The translations under genes were made by a program, and so were the position numbers. Of a stretch of DNA of 64,000 bases, positions 34,980 to 43,474 are shown piece after piece (the first letter of the stretch is position 1; each line of letters begins with the position of its first letter). The notes beneath the pieces were generated by a model that was not told the DNA's origin, ran no database searches, and saw only the letters and a list, made by a program, of their open reading frames with translations. The stretch comes from Novosphingobium sp. FSW06-99 (GTDB lineage: Bacteria; Pseudomonadota; Alphaproteobacteria; Sphingomonadales; Sphingomonadaceae): assembly GCF_001519065.1 (NCBI RefSeq), contig NZ_KQ954260.1:109129-173128 (forward strand), given 5' to 3'.

Positions 34980-35945
34980 TCAGCCTATCCGCTCGTAGAT
35001 GTCGAGCGTGTCGCTGCCAAGCACTTGTCGCGTGCCAGGGCGCCAGCGGTCATGCGCATCCGCCAGCCGGTCGAGCCCGATCGCGCCGATTGCGGCAAGG
35101 CCGTCGCCGATCACGATCGGCGCGCGATAAATCATCAGCGTGTCGACCAGGTCGGCGGCCAGAAACGTGGCAGCGGCGCCGGCGCCCCCTTCGACATAGA
35201 GATATTGCGCGGTGCCAAAGGCGCCGGGCGCGGTGATATCGGCCACCGCATGCCATCCCGCGGGCGCCGCGCCGCGCGTCAGCACCCAGCGTTCGGGGCT
35301 GCGCGCGGCCAGCCCGGGGAGGCGCACATCGAGCCGTGGCGCATCAGCGCGCAGAGTGCCGCCGCCGACCAGAATGGCATCGGCACGCGCGCGCATGGCG
35401 TGGACATGCGCGCGCGCCTGCGCACCGGTGATCCACCGGCTTTCACCCGTGGCCAGTGCGATCCGCCCGTCGAGCGACATGGCCAGTTTCAGCGTGACAT
35501 GGGGCCGCCCCAGACGCGTGCGCAACAAATAGCCCGCCAGCGAGGCGCGCGCGCCTGCGTGATCGAGCACGTCGACGGCAATGCCCGCCGCGCGCAGCCG
35601 TGCAATCCCGGCACCGGCAGTGCGCGGGTCGGGGTCGGTGCAGCCGATCACCACGCGCGCGGGGCCTGCCGCCACCACCAGGTCGGCACAGGCGGGCCCG
35701 CGCGCGCTGTCATGCGCACACGGTTCCAGCGTTACATACAGCGTGGCGCCGCGCGCCGCCGGGCCTGCCATAGCCAGCGCACCGGCCTCGGCATGGGGGC
35801 GCCCACCGGCCTGGGTATATCCGCGCCCGACCACGCGGCCCTCATGCACGACGATGGCGCCGACCGCCGGGTTGGGCGCGCTGAGCGGGCGTCCGTGCGC
35901 AGCAAGCGCCGCGGCGGCCTGCATCCACGCCTGATCGTCCGGCAT
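34980..35945 (-). CDS. ribD: Bifunctional riboflavin deaminase-reductase
   Basis: 321 aa from ATG 35945 (MPDDQAWMQAAAALA); the frame stays open to 36398 over another gene. The N-terminal deaminase has the zinc motif HAEAGAL and PCAHDSARGPAC, slightly altered from the usual PCxHxGxTPPC. The C-terminal NADPH reductase includes HVTLKLAMSLDGRIA and a late MIYRAPIVIGDG. It performs two early steps of riboflavin synthesis. It sits between an unknown membrane protein gene and ribE. Confidence 0.93.
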   Translation of the reverse strand: MPDDQAWMQAAAALAAHGRPLSAPNPAVGAIVVHEGRVVGRGYTQAGGRPHAEAGALAMAGPAARGATLYVTLEPCAHDSARGPACADLVVAAGPARVVIGCTDPDPRTAGAGIARLRAAGIAVDVLDHAGARASLAGYLLRTRLGRPHVTLKLAMSLDGRIALATGESRWITGAQARAHVHAMRARADAILVGGGTLRADAPRLDVRLPGLAARSPERWVLTRGAAPAGWHAVADITAPGAFGTAQYLYVEGGAGAAATFLAADLVDTLMIYRAPIVIGDGLAAIGAIGLDRLADAHDRWRPGTRQVLGSDTLDIYERIG

Positions 35946-35956
35946 CGCTGCCGCGC

Positions 35957-36448
35957 TCACTCGGTGCCGGATGCAGGCGCGTCGGGATCGACGACCAGTT
36001 TGGCACCTTTGGGCAGATAGCGCTGGATCAGCGCCTTGTCGTGCGCGGCTTTGGCCCGCGCATCGGCGGCGCGTTCGGCATCGGCCTGTTTGGCCATGGT
36101 GTCGGTATCGAGCCCGGTGGCCGCGCCGACCGCCTTGTACATATGGCGGATATCGGCATCGCGGCGATCTTCCTCGGCCTGTTCGGCACGGGCCTTGCGC
36201 GCGGCGGCGATGTTGCCTGCGATGATTTCGGCATCGCTGCGATCGGCGCGCCACGAATTGATATAGATGATTTTGGGCATCTGCGGCAGCGCGCGCCCTT
36301 CCTGTCCCATCATCAGCCAGAAGATCGACCCGGTGACCATGGCCGCCATCAAGAACCCCGGCCAGCGAAATTCGCTTGGCGCACCCAGCACGTTCCACAG
36401 ATCGATCACCGCACGACGCGGCGAAACATTGCTCAAAAAGACCTTCAT
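35957..36448 (-). CDS. Single-pass membrane protein of unknown function
   Basis: 163 aa from ATG 36448 (MKVFLSNVSPRRAVIDLW); the frame extends to 36571 through a hairpin region and is unlikely to be used. One membrane helix (FLMAAMVTGSIFWLMMG) near residue 35 is followed by a charged Ala/Lys/Asp-rich helix that may form a coiled coil. It ends 11 bp before ribD on the same strand. The family is not recognised. Confidence 0.7.
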   Translation of the reverse strand: MKVFLSNVSPRRAVIDLWNVLGAPSEFRWPGFLMAAMVTGSIFWLMMGQEGRALPQMPKIIYINSWRADRSDAEIIAGNIAAARKARAEQAEEDRRDADIRHMYKAVGAATGLDTDTMAKQADAERAADARAKAAHDKALIQRYLPKGAKLVVDPDAPASGTE

Positions 36449-36497
36449 GCGCCTGTTATAGGGATTGATCGCGCATTGTGCCAGCCGTGGCTGGGCT

Positions 36498-36535
36498 TGT
36501 TTCGAAAGTGCCGCCCACGGGCGACTTTCGAAACA
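36498..36535. terminator. 12-bp inverted repeat between the YgjP peptidase and membrane protein genes
   Basis: TGTTTCGAAAGT at 36498-36509 is exactly complementary to 36524-36535, and the loop carries a nested GCCC/GGGC pairing. It lies just after the peptidase stop on the minus strand. There is no T run, so it may be a Rho-dependent or RNA-stabilising structure. Confidence 0.5.
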
Positions 36536-36539
36536 GGCG

Positions 36540-37277
36540 CTAGCCGAAGGGGTGGTAAAGGGCGCGGCCATGGCGTTTCAGCCAGGCGTTGGCCTCATCG
36601 ATGCTGCCTTCGAACAGCGTGGCCAGGCAGGCGTGGAATGCCGGGCTGTGGTCGAAATGGACAAGGTGGGCGACTTCGTGCGCGACCACCGACCGGCGCA
36701 CGGCATCGGGCGCCATGATCAGGCGCCAGTTGATGCGGATCGTGCCATTGGCCGCGCAACTGCCCCAGCGCCGCCGTGCGCGCGACAGCGCCAGGCCGGG
36801 CACCGGGCGCGCGGCACGGGCGCAATAATCGGCCAGATCCTGCGCCAGCACGCGGCGTGCTTCTGCCTCCAGCCAGCGCGCCAGCCGTGTGGCGAGGCCC
36901 GCTTCGGGGCCGCCGATGACAATCCGGCTGTCCACCTGTTGCGGGCGGCGCGCGGCGGCAGAATTCCACGCCACGGTGACCGGCCTGCCGCGATAGGAAA
37001 TCGTGCTGCCCGGCGCCAGGGTATGCGGCGCAGGGACGCGCGCGGCCTGTTCGGCCAGCCATTCGGCGCGCGCGCGGGCAAATGCCAGTGCCTCTTGCGC
37101 GGGCACCCATGGCGGCAACGAAATGCGCACGGTCCGGCCATCGGGCGCCAGCCGCAGCGTCATGCGCCGGGCATGGCGCACCCGGCGCAATTCGACCGGC
37201 AGCAGCCGATTGCCGACCTGCACCTGCGGCGGCTGGGCAGGGGGCTCGACCAACGCGCGGCGGAGCCAGTCGATCAT
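36540..37277 (-). CDS. YgjP-type zinc metallopeptidase (M48/DUF45 family)
   Basis: 245 aa from ATG 37277, which overlaps the YcgN stop (ATGA); the longer frame to 37568 is a shadow over YcgN. The zinc motif HEVAHLVHFDHSPAFH gives HExxH plus a third His. Upstream, RRRWGSCAANGTIRINWRL is the conserved YgjP signature. The family is cytosolic with poorly known substrates. Confidence 0.88.
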   Translation of the reverse strand: MIDWLRRALVEPPAQPPQVQVGNRLLPVELRRVRHARRMTLRLAPDGRTVRISLPPWVPAQEALAFARARAEWLAEQAARVPAPHTLAPGSTISYRGRPVTVAWNSAAARRPQQVDSRIVIGGPEAGLATRLARWLEAEARRVLAQDLADYCARAARPVPGLALSRARRRWGSCAANGTIRINWRLIMAPDAVRRSVVAHEVAHLVHFDHSPAFHACLATLFEGSIDEANAWLKRHGRALYHPFG

Positions 37278-37756
37278 GCCGGATCGTCCTCGTCGTGATA
37301 GAGCAATGTGCCATCGGCATCGACGATATGTTCTTCCAGCGGCCCCGCGACCACTTCGCTGATCGCGCGGCCGACCACCGATTGCCCGGCCCGGTGCACT
37401 GCATCGCGATCGCCGCATTCCAGATAGTGCCAGGCGGGCAGCGGCTGATCCTCGGCGCGCAGCCGATAGGCGCAGGTTTCGGGCAACCAGGGCACTTGTG
37501 CGACCAGGCGTGGGGTCAACCGCAGGCAATCGGGCACCAGCGCTTTGCGATGGCGGTAATCGGCGCAACGTGCGGTTTTCAGATCGAGCAGGCGGCAGGC
37601 GACATTGGTGCGCCAGACATCGCCGGTTTCATCATCTTCCAGCTTGTGCAGGCAGCATTTGCCGCAACCGTCGCACAGAGCTTCCCATTCCTCGCGGTTC
37701 AGGCTGGCGATCGGCTTGTCCCAGAAGCGGTTTGCCGGCGCGGTCAATGGACCCAC
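37274..37756 (-). CDS. YcgN-family cysteine cluster protein
   Basis: 160 aa. It has the YcgN (UPF0260) pattern: WEALCDGCGKCCLHKLED, then a cysteine in NVACRLLD and in RCADY, and CLRLTP. The cysteines suggest a metal or Fe-S site; the function is unknown. It overlaps both neighbours on the same strand, 13 bp with the SCO gene stop and 4 bp with the YgjP gene. Confidence 0.88.
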   Translation of the reverse strand: MGPLTAPANRFWDKPIASLNREEWEALCDGCGKCCLHKLEDDETGDVWRTNVACRLLDLKTARCADYRHRKALVPDCLRLTPRLVAQVPWLPETCAYRLRAEDQPLPAWHYLECGDRDAVHRAGQSVVGRAISEVVAGPLEEHIVDADGTLLYHDEDDPA

Positions 37757-38406
37757 TTTTCCAGCTCTGCCGCGACCGCCGGTCCCGACTGGTCAACCGG
37801 CAACAGCGCCACCGGCTTGCCACCGGGGTCCATCAGATAGGCGGCGCGGCTGTGATCCATCAGATATGTCCCGGCATTGGCGCCGGGGCGTTTCTGGTAA
37901 TAGACCGCAAAGGCCTTGGCCGCGCCCGCGACTTGCGCCGGGCTGCCGGTCAGGCCGATCAGTTCGGGGCCGAACGCGGCGGCAAATTGCCCCATCGCCT
38001 GCGGCGTATCGCGTTGCGGATCGATCGAGATGAACATCGGCACGATGCGCGCGCCCAGATCATGATGCGCACGGGCATAGGCGTGATAGCCCTGCATCAG
38101 GTGCTGCACATCGAGCGGGCAGACATCCGGACAGAACGTATAGCCGAAATACAAGATGCGCCATTTGCCCGCGAAATCGGCATAGCGCACCGGCTTTCCC
38201 GCCTTGTCGATCAGCGTGAAATCGCCGCCCAGTTGCGATCCGGCCAGCGGCGGATCGGCGCGCCCGCCCGCCTGGCCGCATCCGGTCAGGCCCAGGCTGC
38301 CCACGATCAGCGCCGTGGCGGCAAGCAACGGAGGAAAAACGCGTTTGATGCGTTTGGCGGGCTGGGCGGATGGGGGTAGAACAGCGTGCATGGCGCTGCG
38401 CTTCAT
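37744..38406 (-). CDS. SCO1/SenC-family copper chaperone lipoprotein
   Basis: 220 aa. The N-terminal helix ends in a lipobox (LGLTGC, lipid Cys43), so the protein is tethered to the membrane on the periplasmic side. The thioredoxin-like domain carries Cys92 and Cys96 in TFCPDVCPLD and His185 in YLMDHSRAAY, the three Cu ligands of SCO proteins. It delivers copper to the CuA site of cytochrome c oxidase. It begins an operon with ycgN and the YgjP gene. Confidence 0.92.
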   Translation of the reverse strand: MKRSAMHAVLPPSAQPAKRIKRVFPPLLAATALIVGSLGLTGCGQAGGRADPPLAGSQLGGDFTLIDKAGKPVRYADFAGKWRILYFGYTFCPDVCPLDVQHLMQGYHAYARAHHDLGARIVPMFISIDPQRDTPQAMGQFAAAFGPELIGLTGSPAQVAGAAKAFAVYYQKRPGANAGTYLMDHSRAAYLMDPGGKPVALLPVDQSGPAVAAELEKWVH

Positions 38407-38464
38407 GCTCTGCTAACCAGCCGCTGGCAAGTGTCGGGCCGCAGTTTCGATCAAGGGATTCGAC

Positions 38465-39118
38465 GTGAACAAGAGGTTTGGCGTGAACAGGAATTTTGGC
38501 GCAGGCATGGCGAGCATTCATCTGGCGGCAGCGCTCGCGCTCGGCGCCATCGTGGCACCATTGCCTGCGGCCGCGCAATTTTCCGACAGCTACAAATTTC
38601 TCGACGCGGTCAAGAAGAAGGACGGCGACACGGTCAACGACATGGTCAGCAAGCCGTCGACCCAGATCGTCAACACCCGCGACGTGACGACCGGTGACAG
38701 CGCGTTGCACATCGTTGTCGCGCGGCGCGATCTGGTGTGGACCCAGTTTCTGGTGTCCAAGGGCGCCAACGTCAACGCGCGCAACAACAAGGGCGAAACC
38801 CCGCTCGAAATCGCCGCCGAACTCGGTTTTGTCGAAGGGGTCGATTTCCTGATCAGCGCCGGCGCGCGAGTCGACGAAACCAACAACACCGGCGGCACCC
38901 CGTTGATCGACGCGGTCAGCCGACGCGATCTGGCGGTGGTGCGCTCGTTGCTCAAGGCCGGGGCCAATGCCGATCGGCCCGACAATTCGGGGCGTTCCGC
39001 GCGTGATTATGCCACGCTCGATGGCAAGGAAAGCCCGATCCTGGCCGAAATTGACAATGCGGCCAAGGAACACGGCGGCAACGCCGCCGTCCACAAGACT
39101 TATGGCCCGACTTTCTAG
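38465..39118 (+). CDS. Secreted ankyrin-repeat protein
   Basis: 217 aa from GTG 38465 (AAGGGA upstream), with in-frame options at GTG 38483 and ATG 38507. A signal peptide (HLAAALALGAIVAPLPAAAQ) is followed by about four ankyrin repeats, for example DSALHIVVARRDLVWTQFLV and ETPLEIAAELGFVEGVDFLI. Ankyrin repeats bind protein partners; a periplasmic partner is implied. It is divergent from the SCO gene and lies 19 bp upstream of coq9. No partner can be named. Confidence 0.85.
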   Translation: MNKRFGVNRNFGAGMASIHLAAALALGAIVAPLPAAAQFSDSYKFLDAVKKKDGDTVNDMVSKPSTQIVNTRDVTTGDSALHIVVARRDLVWTQFLVSKGANVNARNNKGETPLEIAAELGFVEGVDFLISAGARVDETNNTGGTPLIDAVSRRDLAVVRSLLKAGANADRPDNSGRSARDYATLDGKESPILAEIDNAAKEHGGNAAVHKTYGPTF

Positions 39119-39137
39119 CACCGGAGAAACCAGCGTG

Positions 39138-39797
39138 ATGGCCACCACCGACCGCACCGGGGACGACAGCTTTCGTCTTGAACTTGCACCCCTGATCGCC
39201 GACGCGGCCGCGTTCGACGGCTGGACCGACACAGCGGTGGTCGCGGCGGCCGAGAGCGCCGGAGTCGATCCGGCAGCGGCGCGGTTCGTGTTCGGCGGCA
39301 AGCCGATGGCGATGATCGCCGCGTGGACGCGCGCAATCGATGCCGAAATGGCGGCCGCGCTGCCGACCGAACGCCTGATCACGCTGCCGATCCGCGAACG
39401 CATCCGCGCGCTGATCGAATTTCGCATCGATGCGATGGCCGGGCGCGAGGAAGCGCTGCGCCGCGCGCTGATCGTGCTGGCCCGGCCAGACCATCTGCCC
39501 GAAGCGGCTCGGCTTGGCTGGAAAAGTGCCGATGCGATGTGGCGTCTGGCAGGTGATACCGCCACTGATTACAACCACTATACCAAGCGTGCGACGCTGG
39601 CCGGGGTCTATGCGGCAACGCTCGCGGTGCTCGCCGAAGATCGCAGCGAAGACCATGCCGATACCCGCGCGTTTCTGGCGCGCCGGATCGACGGGATCAT
39701 GCGGTTTGAGAAGTTCAAGGCGCAAGTGCTCAATCCCAAAGCCGAACGGCCCAGTCTGGTGCGGCTGTTCGGGCGGCTGCGCTATCCCGCGCGGTAA
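39138..39797 (+). CDS. coq9: COQ9-family ubiquinone biosynthesis protein
   Basis: 219 aa from ATG 39138 (GTG at 39135 is an in-frame alternative; GGAG upstream). It has the TetR-like helical fold of COQ9 with the C-terminal LGWKSADAMWRLAGDTATDYNHYTKRATLAGVYAATL signature. COQ9 binds lipids and presents the ubiquinone precursor to COQ7; it occurs in mitochondria and alphaproteobacteria. The stop is directly followed by an FNR-type box for feoAB. Confidence 0.9.
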   Translation: MATTDRTGDDSFRLELAPLIADAAAFDGWTDTAVVAAAESAGVDPAAARFVFGGKPMAMIAAWTRAIDAEMAAALPTERLITLPIRERIRALIEFRIDAMAGREEALRRALIVLARPDHLPEAARLGWKSADAMWRLAGDTATDYNHYTKRATLAGVYAATLAVLAEDRSEDHADTRAFLARRIDGIMRFEKFKAQVLNPKAERPSLVRLFGRLRYPAR

Positions 39798-39811
39798 TTG
39801 ATCCAGATCAA
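39798..39811 (+). promoter_or_regulatory. FNR/FixK-type box upstream of feoAB
   Basis: TTGATCCAGATCAA matches TTGAT-N4-ATCAA perfectly. It lies 51 bp before the feoA start and immediately after the coq9 stop, consistent with activation of ferrous iron uptake at low oxygen. Confidence 0.75.
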
Positions 39812-39813
39812 CT

Positions 39814-39832
39814 ATTGCGAATGACTTGCAAT
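39814..39832 (+). promoter_or_regulatory. Fur-like box upstream of feoAB
   Basis: ATTGCGAATGACTTGCAAT is an imperfect 19-bp dyad (seven of nine pairs complementary) with the ATTGC/GCAAT ends seen in alphaproteobacterial Fur sites. Its place directly before feoA supports iron repression. Confidence 0.65.
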
Positions 39833-39861
39833 TGCCTCGTCGCTGTGGCAGCGGTGGATGG

Positions 39862-40113
39862 GTGACACTTGATCAACTCCCCATCGGCACGCCCGCGCGC
39901 ATTGTCGCGGTGGACTGGGCCGCGCTCGTTCCCGAAGAGGCGCATCGCCTGCGCGCGCTGGGACTGGAAGAAGGTGCCGACGTGCGGCTGGCCTATCGCG
40001 GCGTGTTCATGACCCGCGATCCGCTGGCGGTCGAGGTCGGCCGGATGACCGTCGCGCTGCGCCGGGTTCACGCCAGCGCGATGCAGGTCGAAGCGCAAGT
40101 GGTGGCGGCATGA
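39862..40113 (+). CDS. feoA: Ferrous iron transport protein A
   Basis: 83 aa from GTG 39862. It is an SH3-like FeoA domain (LDQLPIGTPARIVAVDW, HRLRALGLEEGADVRLAYRG, VEVGRMTVALRR) that helps FeoB activity. It overlaps feoB by 4 bp (40110-40113). Both FNR-type and Fur-like sites lie within 65 bp upstream. Confidence 0.9.
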   Translation: MTLDQLPIGTPARIVAVDWAALVPEEAHRLRALGLEEGADVRLAYRGVFMTRDPLAVEVGRMTVALRRVHASAMQVEAQVVAA

Positions 40114-41966
40114 GCCGGTTGCCGGGCGTCGTCGCGCTGGTCGGCAATCCCAATGCCGGCAAAAGCGCGCTGTTCAATGCCTTGACCGGTGCGCGGCAAA
40201 AGATTGCCAATTATCCGGGGGTTACTGTCGAGCGCAAGGCGGGGCGGCTGATCCTGCCGAATGGCGAATCGCTCGAACTGGTCGATCTGCCCGGCACTTA
40301 CGGGCTCGATACCAGCAGCCCCGATGAAGAAGTCACCCGCCGCGTGATCATGGGCGAACAGCCGGGGCAGGCCAAACCCGATGTGCTGGTCTGCGTGCTC
40401 GATGCGTCGAACCTCGAACAGCATCTGGTGCTGGTACAGGAAGTGCTGGAACTTGGCCGCCCGACCGTGGTGGCGCTCAACATGGTCGATCTGGCCGAAC
40501 GCGATGGACTGGTGCTCGATCCAGAGGCGCTGGCCGCCGAACTGGGCGTGCCGGTGGTGCCCACGGTCGCGGTGCGGCGGCGCGGGCTCGATGCCCTGAC
40601 GGCGGCGGTGGCTACTACGCGCGAGGCGGCGGCCTCGTCGCCACCCAGGCCGCGTCCGCATCTGACCGGCCCCGAACGGCGCATGCTGGCGCGCACGATG
40701 GCGCGCGGCGCGACCCTGTCGGAAACCGCGGTACACCGGTTGCACGCGCGGATGGATCAGGTGCTGTTGCATCCCTGGCTGGGCCCGGTGGTGCTGTTTG
40801 CGCTGTTGTTCGTGGTGTTCCAGGCGGTGTTCAGTTGGGCCAAGCCGGCGCAGGACGCGCTCGATGCGCTGTTTACCGGCGGCGCCGACTGGCTGCGCGC
40901 GCATATGGCGGCATCGTTGCTGCGCGATCTGATCACCGACGGGGTGATCGCCGGGGTCGGTTCGGTGGTGGTGTTCCTGCCGCAGATCCTGGTGCTGTTC
41001 TTTTTCATCCTGATGATGGAGGCGACCGGTTACATGGCGCGCGCGGCGTTCCTGATGGACCGGCTGATGGCCGGTGTCGGGCTGTCAGGCCGCAGTTTCA
41101 TCCCCCTGCTGTCCAGCTTTGCCTGCGCGGTGCCGGGGATCATGGCGACGCGATCGATCACCGATCCGCGCGACCGGCTGACCACCATCCTGATCGCGCC
41201 GATGACGACGTGTTCGGCGCGGTTGCCGGTCTATGCGGTGATCATTGCCGCGTTCATTCCGGCGCGTCAGGTGCTGCCCGGTGTCGGCCTGCAAGGGCTG
41301 GTGCTGTTTGCGCTCTATGCCATCGGCATTGTCGGCGCGATGGCGGCGGCCTTGCTGATGCGGCGCACGATCACGCGGGGCGAGGCGTCGGGCTTCATCA
41401 TGGAATTGCCCAAATACCAGTTGCCCACGGTCAAGGATCTGGCGCTCGGGCTCTATCAGCGCGGATGGATTTTCCTGCGCCGCGCGGGTACGATCATCTT
41501 TACCGTGGCGATCGTGCTGTGGTTGCTGCTCAATTTTCCGCGCGCAGAGCCGGGGCGTGATCAGGTCGATGCCTCGATTGCCGGGCATATTGCCAATGGC
41601 CTGGCGGTGGTGGTCGAACCGATCGGGTTCAACCGCGATATCGCGCTGTCGCTGATCCCGACGATGGCCGCGCGCGAGGTTGCCGTCAGTTCGCTCGCCA
41701 CGACATATGCCGTGGGCGCGACCGATGAAGATGCCCGCGCCGAAGGGCTGGCCAAGCAGTTGAAATCGCACTGGAGCATGGCGACTGCGCTGGCGTTTCT
41801 GGCGTGGTTCGTGTTCGCGCCGCAATGCATGTCGACCATCGCGGTGACCCGGCGCGAAACCAACGGGTGGAAATGGCCCGCGTTCATGCTCGGCTATCTG
41901 TTCGCGCTGGCCTATGTCTTTGCAGGCGCGGTCTACTGGATCGCGGTTGCCGCCGGTCTCGGTTAG
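40110..41966 (+). CDS. feoB: Ferrous iron transporter B
   Basis: 618 aa. The N-terminal GTPase-like domain shows G1 GNPNAGKS (12-19), G3 DLPGTYG and G4 NMVD, followed by two Gate modules with the membrane helices (LLSSFACAVPGIMATR and LIPTMAAREVAVSSL). It imports Fe(II) across the inner membrane. At 618 aa it is shorter than E. coli FeoB (773) and lacks a long C-terminal tail; no FeoC is seen. Confidence 0.95.
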   Translation: MSRLPGVVALVGNPNAGKSALFNALTGARQKIANYPGVTVERKAGRLILPNGESLELVDLPGTYGLDTSSPDEEVTRRVIMGEQPGQAKPDVLVCVLDASNLEQHLVLVQEVLELGRPTVVALNMVDLAERDGLVLDPEALAAELGVPVVPTVAVRRRGLDALTAAVATTREAAASSPPRPRPHLTGPERRMLARTMARGATLSETAVHRLHARMDQVLLHPWLGPVVLFALLFVVFQAVFSWAKPAQDALDALFTGGADWLRAHMAASLLRDLITDGVIAGVGSVVVFLPQILVLFFFILMMEATGYMARAAFLMDRLMAGVGLSGRSFIPLLSSFACAVPGIMATRSITDPRDRLTTILIAPMTTCSARLPVYAVIIAAFIPARQVLPGVGLQGLVLFALYAIGIVGAMAAALLMRRTITRGEASGFIMELPKYQLPTVKDLALGLYQRGWIFLRRAGTIIFTVAIVLWLLLNFPRAEPGRDQVDASIAGHIANGLAVVVEPIGFNRDIALSLIPTMAAREVAVSSLATTYAVGATDEDARAEGLAKQLKSHWSMATALAFLAWFVFAPQCMSTIAVTRRETNGWKWPAFMLGYLFALAYVFAGAVYWIAVAAGLG

Positions 41967-42054
41967 AAATCGGGGAAAAGCCCGGCGGGGGGCTGGGCGC
42001 AGCCGTGCCTGATCGGCTAGCCCATGTGCCGGTAAGATATAGGGACACGATTCG

Positions 42055-42594
42055 ATGGCAGGCAGCGTCAACAAGGTCATTCTGGTCGGCAATCTTGGCG
42101 CGGACCCTGAAACCCGTTCGTTCCAGAATGGCGGCAAAGTGTGCAACCTGCGCATTGCCACGTCGGAATCGTGGAAAGACCGCAACACCGGCGATCGCCA
42201 GGAACGCACCGAATGGCACACCGTGGCGATCTTTTCCGAAGGTCTGGTGGGGGTTGCCGAACGCTTCCTGCGCAAGGGTTCGAAAATCTATATCGAGGGC
42301 CAGTTGCGCACGCGCAAATGGCAGGACCAGAACGGGCAGGACCGCTACACCACCGAAGTCGTGCTGCAAGGCCCTGGCGCGGTGCTGACCATGCTCGACG
42401 GTGCCCCCGGCGCCGGTGGCGGTGACCGTGGTGGCGCATCGGGCGGCGGCTATGGCGGCGGCCAGCGTTCGGGCGGCGGCGGTTTCGGCGGCGGCGCGTC
42501 TAGCGGCGGTGCATCGGGCGGCGGTGGCTTTGGCGGTGGCCCGTCGAGCGGCGGCGGGTTCAACGAAGACCTCGACGACGATATCCCGTTCTGA
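42055..42594 (+). CDS. ssb: Single-stranded DNA-binding protein
   Basis: 179 aa. The OB-fold (MAGSVNKVILVGNLGADPETRSFQNGG to about residue 110) is followed by a Gly/Ser-rich linker and the acidic tip DLDDDIPF, which recruits replication and repair proteins. Its stop abuts the convergent queE stop at 42594/42595, leaving no intergenic space. Confidence 0.97.
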   Translation: MAGSVNKVILVGNLGADPETRSFQNGGKVCNLRIATSESWKDRNTGDRQERTEWHTVAIFSEGLVGVAERFLRKGSKIYIEGQLRTRKWQDQNGQDRYTTEVVLQGPGAVLTMLDGAPGAGGGDRGGASGGGYGGGQRSGGGGFGGGASSGGASGGGGFGGGPSSGGGFNEDLDDDIPF

Positions 42595-43332
42595 TCAGGT
42601 TCCGCGCGTATCGCCATAAAGATGGATGTGCAGCCGGTCGGTAAACCGCCAGCCGGCCTCCATTGCGGCCTGCGCCAGCCAGCGTGACCGTTCGCGCAAC
42701 GTCGCGCTGTCGGTGCCTTCGGGCATCACGAACAAACGTTCGGGTGCGATCGCATATTCCCGCGCCAACGCATTGATTTCGATCAGGTCTGTGGGCGTTG
42801 CGACAACAAATTTGAACAGCGCGCGCGGGTCGGCGGCCCAGGCCGCCAGCCGTTCCGGGATCAGCGCGAGCGCGGCGGGATTGCCCGAATGCGCCAGCTT
42901 CGGGCTGACATTGTACTGGTGGATCTGCGCGTCGAGCGCGGGGGGCGGGGCGACGCTGCCGTTGGTTTCCACCTCGATATGAAATCCTTCGCCCAGCGCG
43001 GCGATCATCCGCGTCAATGCCGGGGCCTGCAACAGCGGTTCGCCACCGGTCAGCACCAACCGGGGCACGCCAAAGGCGCGCACCCGCGCGGCGACCTCGG
43101 CAGGATCGAGCGAAACCTGATTTTGCTTGCGTTCAAACGCGCGCCCGTCGCGGTGCGGCCGGTTGTCGCCGGTAAAGCGCCAGGTATAGGCGGTGTCGCA
43201 CCACTGGCACGCCAGGTTGCAGCGCGACAGCCGCACAAACACCGATGGCCGCCCGATCGACGCGCCTTCGCCTTGCAGCGAGGCGAAAATCTCCGCCTCG
43301 CCCGGCGTGGTCGTGGCCAGGATCAGGGTCAT
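42595..43332 (-). CDS. queE: 7-carboxy-7-deazaguanine synthase (radical SAM)
   Basis: 245 aa. The cluster motif is C-x3-C-x2-C at 38, 42 and 45 (RLSRCNLACQWCDTAYTW), the QueE variant, with ASLQGEGASIGRPSVFVR before it and LTGGEPLLQ after it. It makes the 7-deazaguanine core of queuosine from 6-carboxytetrahydropterin using SAM. It stands 142 bp downstream of valS, with a long hairpin in between. Confidence 0.92.
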   Translation of the reverse strand: MTLILATTTPGEAEIFASLQGEGASIGRPSVFVRLSRCNLACQWCDTAYTWRFTGDNRPHRDGRAFERKQNQVSLDPAEVAARVRAFGVPRLVLTGGEPLLQAPALTRMIAALGEGFHIEVETNGSVAPPPALDAQIHQYNVSPKLAHSGNPAALALIPERLAAWAADPRALFKFVVATPTDLIEINALAREYAIAPERLFVMPEGTDSATLRERSRWLAQAAMEAGWRFTDRLHIHLYGDTRGT

Positions 43333-43338
43333 GACTTG

Positions 43339-43458
43339 AAAAGCCCCGCCCCTGAAGGGGAGGGGTTGGGGAGGGGAGGCCAGGTCGTGCGCGGGCGCGC
43401 TGTGATCGGGCGTGGCATACCCCCACCCAACCCTCCCCCTTCAGGGGGAGGGCTTTTG
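43339..43458. repeat. Large GC-rich inverted repeat between valS and queE
   Basis: The left arm (about 43339-43376, AAAAGCCC then CCCCTGAAGGGGAGGGG) and right arm (about 43420-43458, CCCTCCCCCTTCAGGGGGAG then GGGCTTTT) are near-perfect complements around a 43-bp loop. Each arm contains its own palindrome (CCCCTGAAGGGG and CCCCCTTCAGGGGG). Dispersed sphingomonad genomes carry similar palindromic elements. It could terminate valS transcription and may be a mobile non-coding repeat. Confidence 0.7.
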
Positions 43459-43474
43459 AGGCATGGTGCCGGCA

